Positions 8,787 through 17,469 of a stretch of DNA of 64,000 nt are shown piece by piece. Origin of the DNA: Streptomyces sp. CB02261 (GTDB lineage: Bacteria; Actinomycetota; Actinomycetes; Streptomycetales; Streptomycetaceae). Made by a program: the position numbers and the translations under genes. Position 1 is the first letter of the stretch; each line of letters begins with the position of its first letter. The DNA is taken from contig NZ_LIVX01000005.1 in NCBI RefSeq assembly GCF_001905665.1, positions 272,134-336,133 on the forward strand. Reading direction: 5' to 3'. The notes beneath the pieces are model-generated. The model did no database searches, was not told the DNA's origin, and saw nothing but the letters and a program-made list of their open reading frames with translations.

Positions 8787-8854
8787 CACCTCGTGCACGA
8801 GGTGAGCGGTCACCGGGGCGGGTGGCCCGGTCCCGCCCACCTCGTGCACAGGTG
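8787..8854. promoter_or_regulatory. twin palindromic operators before the GlxA-type regulator
   Basis: The sequence CACCTCGTGCACGAGGTG is a perfect 18-bp palindrome at 8787-8804 and recurs at 8838-8854 with one base missing. The copies sit in a larger direct repeat 51 bases apart and end 44 bases before the regulator's start, which suggests autoregulation. Confidence 0.6.
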
Positions 8855-8898
8855 AGCGGGTGACCGGACCGGGCGGCCCGCCACGTACGCTCGAACCC

Positions 8899-9858
8899 GT
8901 GCCACCTGCCCCCCGCCTCCACCGCGTCGCCGTCCTCGTACTCGAAGGGGCGAAGCCGCTCGACGTCGGCATCCCCGCCCAGGTCTTCACGACCCGCGCG
9001 AGCATGCCGTACGAGGTACGGGTGTGCGGCGCGGAACCCGGACCGGTGACCGGGGGCGACGGACTCTCGTACGCCGTCGCCCACGGCCTCGACGCGCTCG
9101 CGTGGGCCGACATCGTCTTCGTCCCCGGCTACCGCTTCCCCGACCGCGAGGACCCGCCGCCGGCCGTCGTGGAGGCCCTGATCGCGGCCCACGACCGGGG
9201 CGCGCGGCTCGCGGCCATCTCCACCGGCGCCTTCGCGCTCGCCGCGACCGGCCTGCTCGACGGCAGACGCGCCACCACCCACTGGCACTACACCCAGGCG
9301 CTCGCCGCGAAACGCCCCCTCGTCCAGGTCGACGAGAACGTCCTCTTCGTCGACGAGGGCAGTGTGCTCACCTCGGCCGGAGCCGCGTCCGGCATCGACC
9401 TGTGCCTGCACATCCTGCGCGGCGACCTCGGCGTGGCCGCCGCGAACCACGCGGCCCGCCGCCTGGTCGCCGCCCCGTACCGCAGCGGCGGCCAGGCCCA
9501 GTACGTGCCGCGCAGCCTGCCCGAGCCGCTCGGTGAACGGTTCGCCGCGACCCGCGAGTGGGCACTGCACCGGCTCGGCGAGCCGCTCACCCTCGACGCC
9601 CTGGCCCACCACGCGGCCGTCTCACCCCGCACGTTCTCGCGGCGCTTCGTGGAGGACACCGGCTACACCCCCATGCAGTGGGTGATGCGCGCCCGCGTCG
9701 ACCTCGCCCGTGAGCTCCTGGAGCGGTCGGAGCGGAGCGTCGAGCAGATCGCGGCCGACGTCGGGCTCGGCACCGGAGCGAATCTGCGTCTGCACTTCCA
9801 GCGCATCCTCGGCACCACGCCGAGCGAGTACCGGCGGACCTTCGCCAAGGGCGAATAG
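8899..9858 (+). CDS. GlxA-family transcriptional regulator (DJ-1/PfpI plus AraC HTH)
   Basis: A 319-residue protein. Residues about 8-190 form a class-I glutamine-amidotransferase-like (DJ-1/PfpI) sensor domain beginning 'VAVLVLEGAKPLD'; the Cys nucleophile position is replaced (the strand reads 'AAISTGAFALA'), so it is non-catalytic. Residues about 215-315 carry an AraC-type double HTH ('HHAAVSPRTFSRRF' and 'EQIAADVGLGTGANLRLHF'). The start GTG 8899 lies 8 bases after a TACGCT -10 box (8886-8891), so a leaderless mRNA is likely; an upstream GTG at 8860 abuts the operator repeats. The ligand and targets are unknown. Confidence 0.85.
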   Translation: MPPAPRLHRVAVLVLEGAKPLDVGIPAQVFTTRASMPYEVRVCGAEPGPVTGGDGLSYAVAHGLDALAWADIVFVPGYRFPDREDPPPAVVEALIAAHDRGARLAAISTGAFALAATGLLDGRRATTHWHYTQALAAKRPLVQVDENVLFVDEGSVLTSAGAASGIDLCLHILRGDLGVAAANHAARRLVAAPYRSGGQAQYVPRSLPEPLGERFAATREWALHRLGEPLTLDALAHHAAVSPRTFSRRFVEDTGYTPMQWVMRARVDLARELLERSERSVEQIAADVGLGTGANLRLHFQRILGTTPSEYRRTFAKGE

Positions 9859-9965
9859 CCGATCCCGACCCGTGGCGCGATCCTTGCGGACCGTGGCGAT
9901 CCCGCCTCTGTCGAGACGGGTCCCGCCGAGCGAGTCTGGTGGCGACGCAGAAAGGGACACACCTC

Positions 9966-10961
9966 ATGACTCGCATCGCCATCAATGGATTCGGCCGCAT
10001 CGGACGCAACGTGCTGCGCGCACTGCTGGAGCGCGACACGGACCTCGAGGTCGTGGCCGTCAACGACCTGACGGAGCCGAAGGCCCTCGCCCGCCTGCTC
10101 GCCTTCGACTCGACCTCGGGCCGCCTCGGCCGCCCGGTGAGCGTCGACGGGGACACCCTCGTCGTCGACGGCCGCCGCATCAAGGTGCTCGCCGAGCGCG
10201 AGCCGGCGCAGCTGCCCTGGGCCGAGCTCGGCGTCGAGATCGTCCTGGAGGCGACCGGCCGCTTCACCTCGGCCAAGGCCGCCCGCGGCCACATCGACGC
10301 CGGTGCCAAGCGCGTGCTGGTCAGCGCCCCCGCCGACGGTGCCGATGTCACCCTCGCCTACGGCGTCAACACCGACGCCTACGACGCGGACCTGCACACG
10401 ATCGTCTCGAACGCCTCCTGCACGACCAACGCGCTCGCGCCCCTCGCCAAGGTCCTCGACGACCTGGCCGGCATCGAGCACGGCTTCATGACGACGGTCC
10501 ACGCCTACACGCAGGAGCAGAACCTGCAGGACGGCCCGCACCGCGACCCGCGCCGCGCCCGCGCCGCCGGCGTCAACATCGTGCCCACCTCGACGGGCGC
10601 CGCCAAGGCGATCGGCCACGTGCTGCCGAACCTCGACGGCAAGCTGTCGGGCGACTCGATCCGCGTGCCCGTCCCGGTCGGTTCGATCGTCGAGCTCAAC
10701 ACCACCGTCGCCCGCGACGTGACCCGCGAGGACGTCCTCGCCGCGTACCGCGCCGCCGCCGAGGGCCCGCTCGCCGGTGTCCTGGAGTACTCCGAGGACG
10801 CGCTGGTCTCCTCCGACATCACGGGCAACCCGGCCTCGTCGATCTTCGACTCGGAGCTCACCCGCGTCGAGGGCCGCCACATCAAGGTCGTCGCCTGGTA
10901 CGACAACGAGTGGGGCTTCTCCAACCGTGTGATCGACACGCTCCAGCTGCTGGCCGGCTGA
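9966..10961 (+). CDS. gap: type I glyceraldehyde-3-phosphate dehydrogenase
   Basis: A 331-residue enzyme that oxidises glyceraldehyde-3-phosphate to 1,3-bisphosphoglycerate with NAD+ in glycolysis. The N-terminal 'INGFGRIGRN' dinucleotide fold, the catalytic Cys in 'SNASCTTN' (about residue 151), the His in 'TTVHAYTQ' and the C-terminal 'WYDNEWGFSNR' are all present. The ATG at 9966 follows AAAGGG. A strong terminator lies directly downstream. It appears to be a single-gene unit; Streptomyces commonly carries several gap paralogues, and which one this is cannot be told. Confidence 0.96.
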   Translation: MTRIAINGFGRIGRNVLRALLERDTDLEVVAVNDLTEPKALARLLAFDSTSGRLGRPVSVDGDTLVVDGRRIKVLAEREPAQLPWAELGVEIVLEATGRFTSAKAARGHIDAGAKRVLVSAPADGADVTLAYGVNTDAYDADLHTIVSNASCTTNALAPLAKVLDDLAGIEHGFMTTVHAYTQEQNLQDGPHRDPRRARAAGVNIVPTSTGAAKAIGHVLPNLDGKLSGDSIRVPVPVGSIVELNTTVARDVTREDVLAAYRAAAEGPLAGVLEYSEDALVSSDITGNPASSIFDSELTRVEGRHIKVVAWYDNEWGFSNRVIDTLQLLAG

Positions 10962-10976
10962 GCCGACGCGCACTCC

Positions 10977-11015
10977 CGCCGCCCCCGCCGAACCACGGAT
11001 TCGGCGGGGGCGGCG
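10977..11015 (+). terminator. gap terminator
   Basis: 16-bp perfect inverted repeat (10977-10992 with 11000-11015), 7-base loop, starting 15 bases after the gap stop codon. Confidence 0.85.
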
Positions 11016-11154
11016 GCGTGCCGTGGGCAGGTGCCCAAGCGGCGCCCGCGAGGACTGGGCTCCTGCGGACAGACAGCCGGCCCGGTGCGCTCGATCATGG
11101 CTCTGGTCACGCTTGCGAGGACGCGCAACGTGCCGGATCCGTGAAGGAGTTCGT

Positions 11155-12033
11155 ATGCCAGGGAGAACGGGCCGCGTCGTCAGCGGCCTCCTGCTCGCCG
11201 CGCTGATGGCGGTGGGAACAGCGCCGGGGACCGCCGGAGCCGCCGTCGACGACCCGAGGACGACCGGGACGGTCCCGTCCGTCGGAACCGACTGGGGACG
11301 GCCCGGACCGTACGAGGTGAGCGTCGACATCGAGGCGGTCCACACCTTCTACCACCCGCGCGACATGGGCCGGTCGGGCGAGCGGCACCCGGTGATCATC
11401 TGGGGCAACGGTACGGGCGCGGTGCCCGGTTTCTACAGCTCGCTGCTGCGGCACTGGGCGAGCCACGGCTTCATCGTCGCCGCCGCCAACACGCCCACGT
11501 CGAACTTCGCGCTCAGCATGCGCGCCGGGATCGACGTCCTGGAGCACCGGAACGCGGACGGCGCCAGCCCGTTCCACGGCAAGGTGGACCTGGACCACAT
11601 CGCCTCCGCCGGTCATTCGCAGGGCGGTGCCGCCGCCGTCAACGCCGCCGTCGACCCGCGGGTCGACACCGCTCTGCCCATCCAGCCGGGGCCGCTGACC
11701 GACCCGGACCTGATGGACGAACCCGTCTTCTACCTGGCGGGCCAGCGTGACCTCACCGTCTGGCCGGCCCTGGTGAAGGCCCTGTACCGGGACTCGGACC
11801 ACGTCCCCGCCGTGTACGGCGAGGTCCGCGGCGCCGGGCACCTGGACTCCATCGGGGACGGCGGGGACTTCCGCGCCCCGACCACGGCCTGGCTGCGCTT
11901 CTGGCTCCTCGGCGACGAGAACGCACGGGGGATGTTCTTCGGCCCCGGCTGCGGAGCCTGCGTCGACGGCGCCCTGTGGTCCGGCTGGGACCGCAACTCC
12001 CGGGCGCTCCAGATCCCCGGCACCACGGGCTGA
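11155..12033 (+). CDS. secreted alpha/beta hydrolase (dienelactone-hydrolase/cutinase-like)
   Basis: A 292-residue protein with a signal peptide (hydrophobic residues about 8-28, Ala-rich cleavage site). The fold shows 'VIIWGNGTG' (oxyanion region), the nucleophile elbow GHSQGG (Ser about residue 154) and a His in 'GAGHLDS' near residue 227. A Cys pair near the C-terminus ('GCGAC') could form a disulfide. Related streptomycete proteins are annotated as lipases, cutinase-like or PET-hydrolase-like enzymes; the substrate is undecided. The ATG at 11155 follows AAGGAG. It converges on the GH3 gene across a repeat-rich terminator region. Confidence 0.8.
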   Translation: MPGRTGRVVSGLLLAALMAVGTAPGTAGAAVDDPRTTGTVPSVGTDWGRPGPYEVSVDIEAVHTFYHPRDMGRSGERHPVIIWGNGTGAVPGFYSSLLRHWASHGFIVAAANTPTSNFALSMRAGIDVLEHRNADGASPFHGKVDLDHIASAGHSQGGAAAVNAAVDPRVDTALPIQPGPLTDPDLMDEPVFYLAGQRDLTVWPALVKALYRDSDHVPAVYGEVRGAGHLDSIGDGGDFRAPTTAWLRFWLLGDENARGMFFGPGCGACVDGALWSGWDRNSRALQIPGTTG

Positions 12034-12035
12034 CG

Positions 12036-12104
12036 GACCGGAGGGAGCCCCTCGTACGGGATCCACACCTGACCGGAGGGAGCCCCTCGTACGGGATCCG
12101 CACC
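12036..12104. repeat. two 34-bp direct repeats
   Basis: 12036-12069 and 12071-12104 are 33/34 identical (one A/G difference), placed in tandem just after the hydrolase stop. The second copy supplies the left arm of the adjoining terminator. Confidence 0.8.
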
Positions 12105-12132
12105 CGGGGCGCCGAGCGCCCCGGGTGCGGAT
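12096..12132. terminator. bidirectional terminator between convergent genes
   Basis: 16-bp perfect inverted repeat (12096-12111 with 12117-12132), 5-base loop, flanked by a second outer inverted repeat CCGGAGGGA (12073-12081) / TCCCTCCGG (12134-12142). It serves the hydrolase (+) and GH3 (-) genes. Confidence 0.8.
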
Positions 12133-12153
12133 GTCCCTCCGGACAGCCTTCCG

Positions 12154-15100
12154 TCAGCCGGCCGCCCGGTAGGCCTCCGTCAGCTTCCCGACCGCGCCCA
12201 CCAGGTCGCCCGTGAGCAGGAGATGGTCCGCCTCGGCGAACGGCTTCGCCACCGCCTCCGAGAGGTTCTGGCCGATCTTCTTCTGCACGATCAGCCGCGC
12301 CACCCCGACGAGCTTCCGTCCCTCGGGGGAGCCGCCGCGTCCCGCCGCCTGGAGCACCTTGGCGGCGACACCGGCCGCCCGCAGGGCGGGCTCGCCTCCG
12401 GACGGAGCCGGGGTGAGCGTCGTCAGGCCCCAGCCGTACGGGTACTGCGGGTCGTAGCGGCGGTCACCCACGTTGATCGGCAGCTGCGCCTCCGACTTCG
12501 GCCAGGTCACCGGAAGCCGGCCGGTGAACGGCCGCCTGCCGTAGAGCACGTCGGCGACACCGGCGCCCTCCGTGCCGGGCAGCCAGGACGCGACGAGCGC
12601 GTCGATGGCCGGCAGCCGGTCGCCGATCAGCTGCGGTCGCCCGGAGACGACCAGGACCGCGCACGGCATCGCCGCGCAGACCTTGTCGACCGCCGCCTTG
12701 TCGGCGGGGGTGAGGTCGAGGTCGTTGCCGTTGCCGACGTCGCCGAACCCCTCCGCGTACGGGGTCTCGCCGACCACCACCACACCGGCGTCGTAGCCTT
12801 CGGTCGGCGCCGAGGCGTCCTTCGACCAGGCGATGTCGGCGTCCGGCGCGGCCGCGCGCATCCCTTCGAGGATGGTGGTGCCGGTGGTCGTCCGGCCGGA
12901 GGAGCCCTGCCAGCTGATGGTCCAGCCGCCGGCCTGGTTGCCGAGGTCGTCGGCGTTCGACCCGGCCACGTACACCTTCTGGGACGGCTTCAGCGGCAGG
13001 ACCCCGCCCTCGTTCTTGAGGAGCACCTGCGACTTCGCCACGGCCTCGCGCGCCACGGCGCGGTGCTCGGGCGATCCGATCGAGGGGAGGTTCGTCGTGT
13101 CCGCGTACGGCTTCTCGAACAGGCCGAGGCGGAACTTCTGGGTGAGGATGCGGGCGACGGCGTCGTCGATCCGCGCGGTGGAGATCCGGGCCGCCTCGAC
13201 CTCGGCGGTGAGGGTCCGGGTGAACTCCTGGTAGTTCGTCGGCACCATGATCATGTCGAGTCCGGCGTTGACCGAGGTACGGACGTCGCTGGGGTAGTCG
13301 CCGGGGATCTGGTCGATCGCCTGCCAGTCGCTGATGACGAAGCCCTCGAAGCCCATGCGGTCCTTGAGCACCCCGTTGATCATCTCGGCGTTCGCGTGCA
13401 TCTTCACCGGCCCCTGGTCGTCACCGAGGACGTCCAGCGAGGAGTACGAGGGCATGACCGTGCCGGTGCCGCGCTTCACCGCCTCGGCGAACGGGGCGAG
13501 GTGCACCGCCTCCAGCTCGGCGCGGGTGACCTCGGTGACGCCCTGGTCGATCGTGTACGAACCGGTGGTGGAGGAGCCGAAGGTGGTGCCGCCGTCGCCC
13601 ACGAAGTGCTTGGCGCTGGTGAGCACCTTGTCGTTCCGGTCGAGGTCCTTTCCGTTGCGCGCGCCCTGCATGCCGTTGATGACGGTCTCCATGGCGGTGA
13701 CGAGCGCCGGGTCCTCGCCGAAGGCCTCGTAGGAGCGGCCCCAGCGCTCGTCGCGGGTCACGCAGACACAGGGGGCGAAGTCCCAGGGCACCCCGGTGGC
13801 CCGTACCTCCTTCGCCGTCACGGCGCCGGTCCTCGCGGCCGACTCCGGATCACGGCCGGCGCCGATGCCGATGTTGTGCGGCATGATCGTCGCCCCGATG
13901 ACGTTGTTGTGCCCGTGGACCGCGTCCACGCCGTAGATCAGGGGGATCTGGAATCGGGTCGCCTGCGCGCGCAGCTGGTACGCGTCGACCATCGCGGCCC
14001 AGGACTGGGGCGTGTTGGGGGTCGGGACCGAGCCGCCGCCGGAGAGCAGGGACCCCAGCGCGTACCCGGCGATGTCGCCGGGGGCACGCAGCGCGTTGCG
14101 TTCGGCCTGCGTCATCTGGCCGGCCTTCTCCGCGAGGGACATCCGGGAGAGCAGGTCGGCGACCCGCTTGCGTACCGGCAGCCTTGTGTCGAGGTACGGC
14201 AGACCGTGCGCGTTCACCACGACCAGGGGGTTCTCCGCGGGCGCCTTCGCGCCGTCGACGGTCAGCCGGAGCGGGACGGTCTCGGCGGACTCGGCGGCGC
14301 CGTCCTTCAGCGTCGGCACGGTGATCGAGCGGGTCGTGCCGGAGGGCGTCCCGGCGGGGAACACGACGCTGCCGCTGACGGGACGGTAGTCCTTCCCCGC
14401 CTCGGCGCTGCCGCCCGCGTCCGTCTCGTACGTGACGGTGACGGGTTCACCGACCGGACCGGAGCCGGTGGTGGCCACCGAGACGTCGACCCGGGCGCTG
14501 CCGCCCTCGTCGACGGGGTGCACGACGGATCGTGTGACCACCTTGGTGGTGAGAGCCGGTTCGGCCGTGCCGTACAGCTCCACGCCGTCGAGGGCGAAGG
14601 TTCCCGGCCCGCCGGTCGGCAGGGTGACGGCGTACCCCCACATCCGGTCGAGCCCGAGGACCTGGTCGATGCCGCCGACGGGCTGGTAGTCGGTCCGGTA
14701 GGTGAACTCGGAGAACGGGATCTCGACGAGGTGCCAGCCCTCCCAGTCGTCGGTGAAGGACGTCGTCCACAGCTCCGACGCCTCGCCGTTCGCCCCGCCG
14801 TCCTTGATCTCCAGGGCGATCCGCTTGCCCGAGCCGGGAGGGAGCGGCGCGGTGTTCTGGCCGTACCACCACAGCCGGATGCCCTTGTACGCGGTCCAGT
14901 CGTGGGCCGGCCGGTCGAAGGCGAAGTCATGGGTGAAGCCGCCCCAGCCGCTGATGTCGTAGCGGCCTTCGAGGACCTTGGCGCCCTCGGGCGCGTCGGC
15001 ACGCTCCCTCAGTGCCAGCTCCGGGTGGGACTCGGCGGCGTTGCCCCAGGTGAAGAGGCCTTCCGCGGGGGGTGAGGCGAACGGGACCTCACCCTCGAAC

Positions 15101-15231
15101 CGGTCGACGGCTCGGGGCGCGGGTTCCTGGGCGGCGGCACTCGGCAGACCGCCGGTGAGCAGACCGGTGAGTACGGCGGTCGCGGCGATCACCGCCGCGC
15201 TCACCGTCCTGCGGGGACGTGCGGGGGGCAT
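12154..15231 (-). CDS. secreted GH3 beta-glucosidase with CBM-like and Calx-beta modules
   Basis: A 1025-residue exported glycosidase. Order: signal peptide (about 8-35); a jelly-roll CBM11-like module (about 40-210, with 'DRFEG' and 'LEIKDGG'); a Calx-beta domain (about 215-310); GH3 N-terminal barrel (about 325-680) with the nucleophile Asp in 'FVISDWQA' near residue 632; GH3 C-terminal sandwich (about 690-900); and a C-terminal helical tail of about 85 residues ('GKLTEAYRAAG' end) resembling FIMAH-type extensions. It removes terminal beta-glucose from glucan oligosaccharides. Start ATG 15231 has AGGAG 6 bases upstream; the 56-codon upstream extension is an antisense artefact. It lies 65 bases downstream of the GH30 gene and may be co-transcribed with it. 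Confidence 0.9.
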   Translation of the reverse strand: MPPARPRRTVSAAVIAATAVLTGLLTGGLPSAAAQEPAPRAVDRFEGEVPFASPPAEGLFTWGNAAESHPELALRERADAPEGAKVLEGRYDISGWGGFTHDFAFDRPAHDWTAYKGIRLWWYGQNTAPLPPGSGKRIALEIKDGGANGEASELWTTSFTDDWEGWHLVEIPFSEFTYRTDYQPVGGIDQVLGLDRMWGYAVTLPTGGPGTFALDGVELYGTAEPALTTKVVTRSVVHPVDEGGSARVDVSVATTGSGPVGEPVTVTYETDAGGSAEAGKDYRPVSGSVVFPAGTPSGTTRSITVPTLKDGAAESAETVPLRLTVDGAKAPAENPLVVVNAHGLPYLDTRLPVRKRVADLLSRMSLAEKAGQMTQAERNALRAPGDIAGYALGSLLSGGGSVPTPNTPQSWAAMVDAYQLRAQATRFQIPLIYGVDAVHGHNNVIGATIMPHNIGIGAGRDPESAARTGAVTAKEVRATGVPWDFAPCVCVTRDERWGRSYEAFGEDPALVTAMETVINGMQGARNGKDLDRNDKVLTSAKHFVGDGGTTFGSSTTGSYTIDQGVTEVTRAELEAVHLAPFAEAVKRGTGTVMPSYSSLDVLGDDQGPVKMHANAEMINGVLKDRMGFEGFVISDWQAIDQIPGDYPSDVRTSVNAGLDMIMVPTNYQEFTRTLTAEVEAARISTARIDDAVARILTQKFRLGLFEKPYADTTNLPSIGSPEHRAVAREAVAKSQVLLKNEGGVLPLKPSQKVYVAGSNADDLGNQAGGWTISWQGSSGRTTTGTTILEGMRAAAPDADIAWSKDASAPTEGYDAGVVVVGETPYAEGFGDVGNGNDLDLTPADKAAVDKVCAAMPCAVLVVSGRPQLIGDRLPAIDALVASWLPGTEGAGVADVLYGRRPFTGRLPVTWPKSEAQLPINVGDRRYDPQYPYGWGLTTLTPAPSGGEPALRAAGVAAKVLQAAGRGGSPEGRKLVGVARLIVQKKIGQNLSEAVAKPFAEADHLLLTGDLVGAVGKLTEAYRAAG

Positions 15232-15296
15232 ACGGGCTCCTAGGACAGGCGGGGCCTGTGGGGTCGGGGACGGACGGGTGCGGAGAGGGCCGCGGA

Positions 15297-17258
15297 TCAG
15301 GCCGGGGTGTGGGTCCACTTCTGGTTGGCCCCGCCGGTGCAGGTCCAGATCTGCGCGCGGGTCCCGTCGGCGGAGGAGTTGCCGGTGATGTCCAGGCACT
15401 TGTTCGCGCCCGTGTTGACGACGTCGTGCGTGGCGGCGTCATAGGTCCAGCGCTGCGCCGCGGTGCCGTTGCAGCTGTACAGCTGGACCTGGGCGCCGTC
15501 GGCCGTCGCACCACCCGTGACGTCCAGGCACTTGCCGAGCGCCCGGACGCTGCCGTCGGCGGCGAGCGTCCAGCGCTGCGCGGCGGTGCCGTTGCAGCCG
15601 TACAGCTGGACGGGCGTGCCGTCGGCGGTGGCGCCGCCGGCCACGTCGAGGCACTTCCCGGCCAGACCGGTCAGCGGGCCGGCTCCGGTCCCGCCGCCGG
15701 GCGTCCCCGCCCAGGTGAAGGTCGCGGTGGTCCGGGCGGGCAGCGTGTACGTGAAGGACTGGCCGCCCCAGTCGACCCGGACGGACTGGGCGGACGTGCC
15801 GCCGTTGTGGGCGATCAGCGCCTTGGAGCCGTCGGGGTTGCGCCAGGCCACGTTCTGGACCGTGCCGTTGGCGGTGGAGGCGATGCGGTACGCCCCGGGC
15901 CTGACGAACTTGGTGAGGTGGCCCGTCGTGTAGTACTCGATCGTGTAGTCGACCTGTCCGGCGCGGGCGCCGCCCTCCTGCACGGTGATGAGACCGGTGC
16001 AGGTGCCGCAGCCGCCGTTGTGCGGGCCCATGTTCTGGTTGAGCCCGAGGCTCCACTTGACCAGGCTGCCGCTCCAGTTGCGGGCGTAGTCGACGATGTC
16101 CTTGAGGTCCTCGTTGTGCTGGTTCGCGATCCAGGTGCCGCCCGAGTGCTCGGTGCTGAACTGCTTGACCGCCGGGTACTGCTGGTGGACCTGGGTGCCG
16201 ACGGCCGGGTCGCCGAAGTAGCCGTGCCAGGCGATGCCGCCGAACAGGGGGTCGTTGCGCACGCCCGCGTCGCCGAGGATCCCGGCGCCGAAGTTCGCGT
16301 AGTCGCCGTAGTTCCAGTCGTGCACGAGGACCTTGGTGGTGAGGCCGGCGGCCCGGAAGGCCGGGTAGACGTGGTTCTTGGTGAACTCGACGAGCCCGGC
16401 CGGGTTCCAGCTCATGCCCGGGTAGTTCATGGCGGTGGGGTTGCCGGCCTGGCAGCAGTTCGGCTCGTTCTGCACGGAGACGTAGTCGACCTTCACCCCG
16501 GCCGCCTGGTAGCTCTGCACGTACTTGACCAGGTACTGGGCGTACAGCGGGTAGTACTCCGCCTTCAGCCAGCCCATCTGGTCCATGCGGCCGTTGTCCT
16601 TCATCCAGCCGGGGGCGCTCCAGGGCACGCCCTTCACCCGCAGCGCCGGGTTGAGTTGCTTCGCCTGTGCGGTCAGCAGCCGGACGTTCGTGTCGTAGCC
16701 GTTGGTTCCGAAGTCGTTCAGGTCGCAACAGGTGTCGTCGAGGGAGACGTTCCCCGGGCGGGAGAGGTCCGAGGCGCCGATGGGGTTGCGGACGAAGGAC
16801 AGGCCGATGCCCTCGGTCGGCGAGAAGAGCTTGCGCATCACCTCGTCGCGGGTCGCGGCGCTGACGGCGCCCCCGCGCAGCAGATGGGCGGTCGTGTCGG
16901 TGATCGACGCGCCGCCGCCCTCGAACTGCTGGTAGGTGGTGCCCTCGTCGACGGTGATCGTGTGGGTGGCGGCGCCGCCGGCCGGGCCGAACGCGAGGGG
17001 CGCCTGCGGGGCCAGACCACGGGTGACGGTACGGCCGCCGGAGTCGGACGTGGTGGTGAGCCAGACGTCGACCCGCTCACCGGCCGCCTGCGCGGTGCCG
17101 GGCCCGGTCAGGACCAGGCTGCCGGCGACGAGGGCGCCCGCCGTGAGTGCGGTGAGGGGCCGCAGGCGGCGGGGCCGGGTGTGCGGGGTGGTTTCTCCTC
17201 GCGGCTTTCGCCCTCCGCCGCGGAGGTACGTCAGCCCACGCCTAAGTGTGTAATGCAC
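15297..17258 (-). CDS. secreted GH30 endo-beta-1,6-glucanase with ricin-B lectin
   Basis: About 653 residues: a long n-region and signal peptide, a GH30 (beta/alpha)8 barrel plus beta-sandwich ('TYQQFEGGGASITD' opening, acid/base Glu in 'VQNEPN' near residue 264, nucleophile Glu in 'STEHSGG' near residue 370), and a ricin-type beta-trefoil over the last 125 residues. This fits beta-1,6-glucanases that cut fungal wall glucan. The start is uncertain: GTG 17258 (AAAGG 8 bases upstream) is used here, while GTG 17306 (AAAAGG 7 bases upstream) is equally possible; no ATG lies close to the signal peptide. A LacI gene is divergent upstream. Confidence 0.88.
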   Translation of the reverse strand: MHYTLRRGLTYLRGGGRKPRGETTPHTRPRRLRPLTALTAGALVAGSLVLTGPGTAQAAGERVDVWLTTTSDSGGRTVTRGLAPQAPLAFGPAGGAATHTITVDEGTTYQQFEGGGASITDTTAHLLRGGAVSAATRDEVMRKLFSPTEGIGLSFVRNPIGASDLSRPGNVSLDDTCCDLNDFGTNGYDTNVRLLTAQAKQLNPALRVKGVPWSAPGWMKDNGRMDQMGWLKAEYYPLYAQYLVKYVQSYQAAGVKVDYVSVQNEPNCCQAGNPTAMNYPGMSWNPAGLVEFTKNHVYPAFRAAGLTTKVLVHDWNYGDYANFGAGILGDAGVRNDPLFGGIAWHGYFGDPAVGTQVHQQYPAVKQFSTEHSGGTWIANQHNEDLKDIVDYARNWSGSLVKWSLGLNQNMGPHNGGCGTCTGLITVQEGGARAGQVDYTIEYYTTGHLTKFVRPGAYRIASTANGTVQNVAWRNPDGSKALIAHNGGTSAQSVRVDWGGQSFTYTLPARTTATFTWAGTPGGGTGAGPLTGLAGKCLDVAGGATADGTPVQLYGCNGTAAQRWTLAADGSVRALGKCLDVTGGATADGAQVQLYSCNGTAAQRWTYDAATHDVVNTGANKCLDITGNSSADGTRAQIWTCTGGANQKWTHTPA

Positions 17259-17330
17259 CTGACAAGCCTTTCGCCGTTTCGTGGTGCCACGGATCACGGA
17301 CCACACCAGCAAGCCTTTTATCAAGTCCTG

Positions 17331-17359
17331 AAGTTATGAGGTGCCCCTGAGGCCGTCAA
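17331..17359 (-). promoter_or_regulatory. promoter of the GH30-GH3 unit
   Basis: On the minus strand TTGACG (17359-17354), 17-base spacer, TAACTT (17336-17331). Downstream lie two copies of AAAGGCTTG (near 17319-17311 and 17274-17266), and GGCTTG recurs on the plus strand at the LacI promoter (17448-17453), making GGCTTG a candidate regulator half-site. Confidence 0.5.
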
Positions 17360-17469
17360 CCCTTCGGGAAGAGAAGGCAAGGGCCCACCGCTCAACAGGT
17401 GCGCGCACCACTCACAAGGAGGGAGAATCCACGCAAATCGCTTGCACGGCTTGCGATACTCTTGCGTTC

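Noticed and set aside
12223..15075. A 950-codon plus-strand frame
   Set aside because: Antisense shadow of the GH3 gene; no family motif, low-complexity Arg/Gly/Val content.
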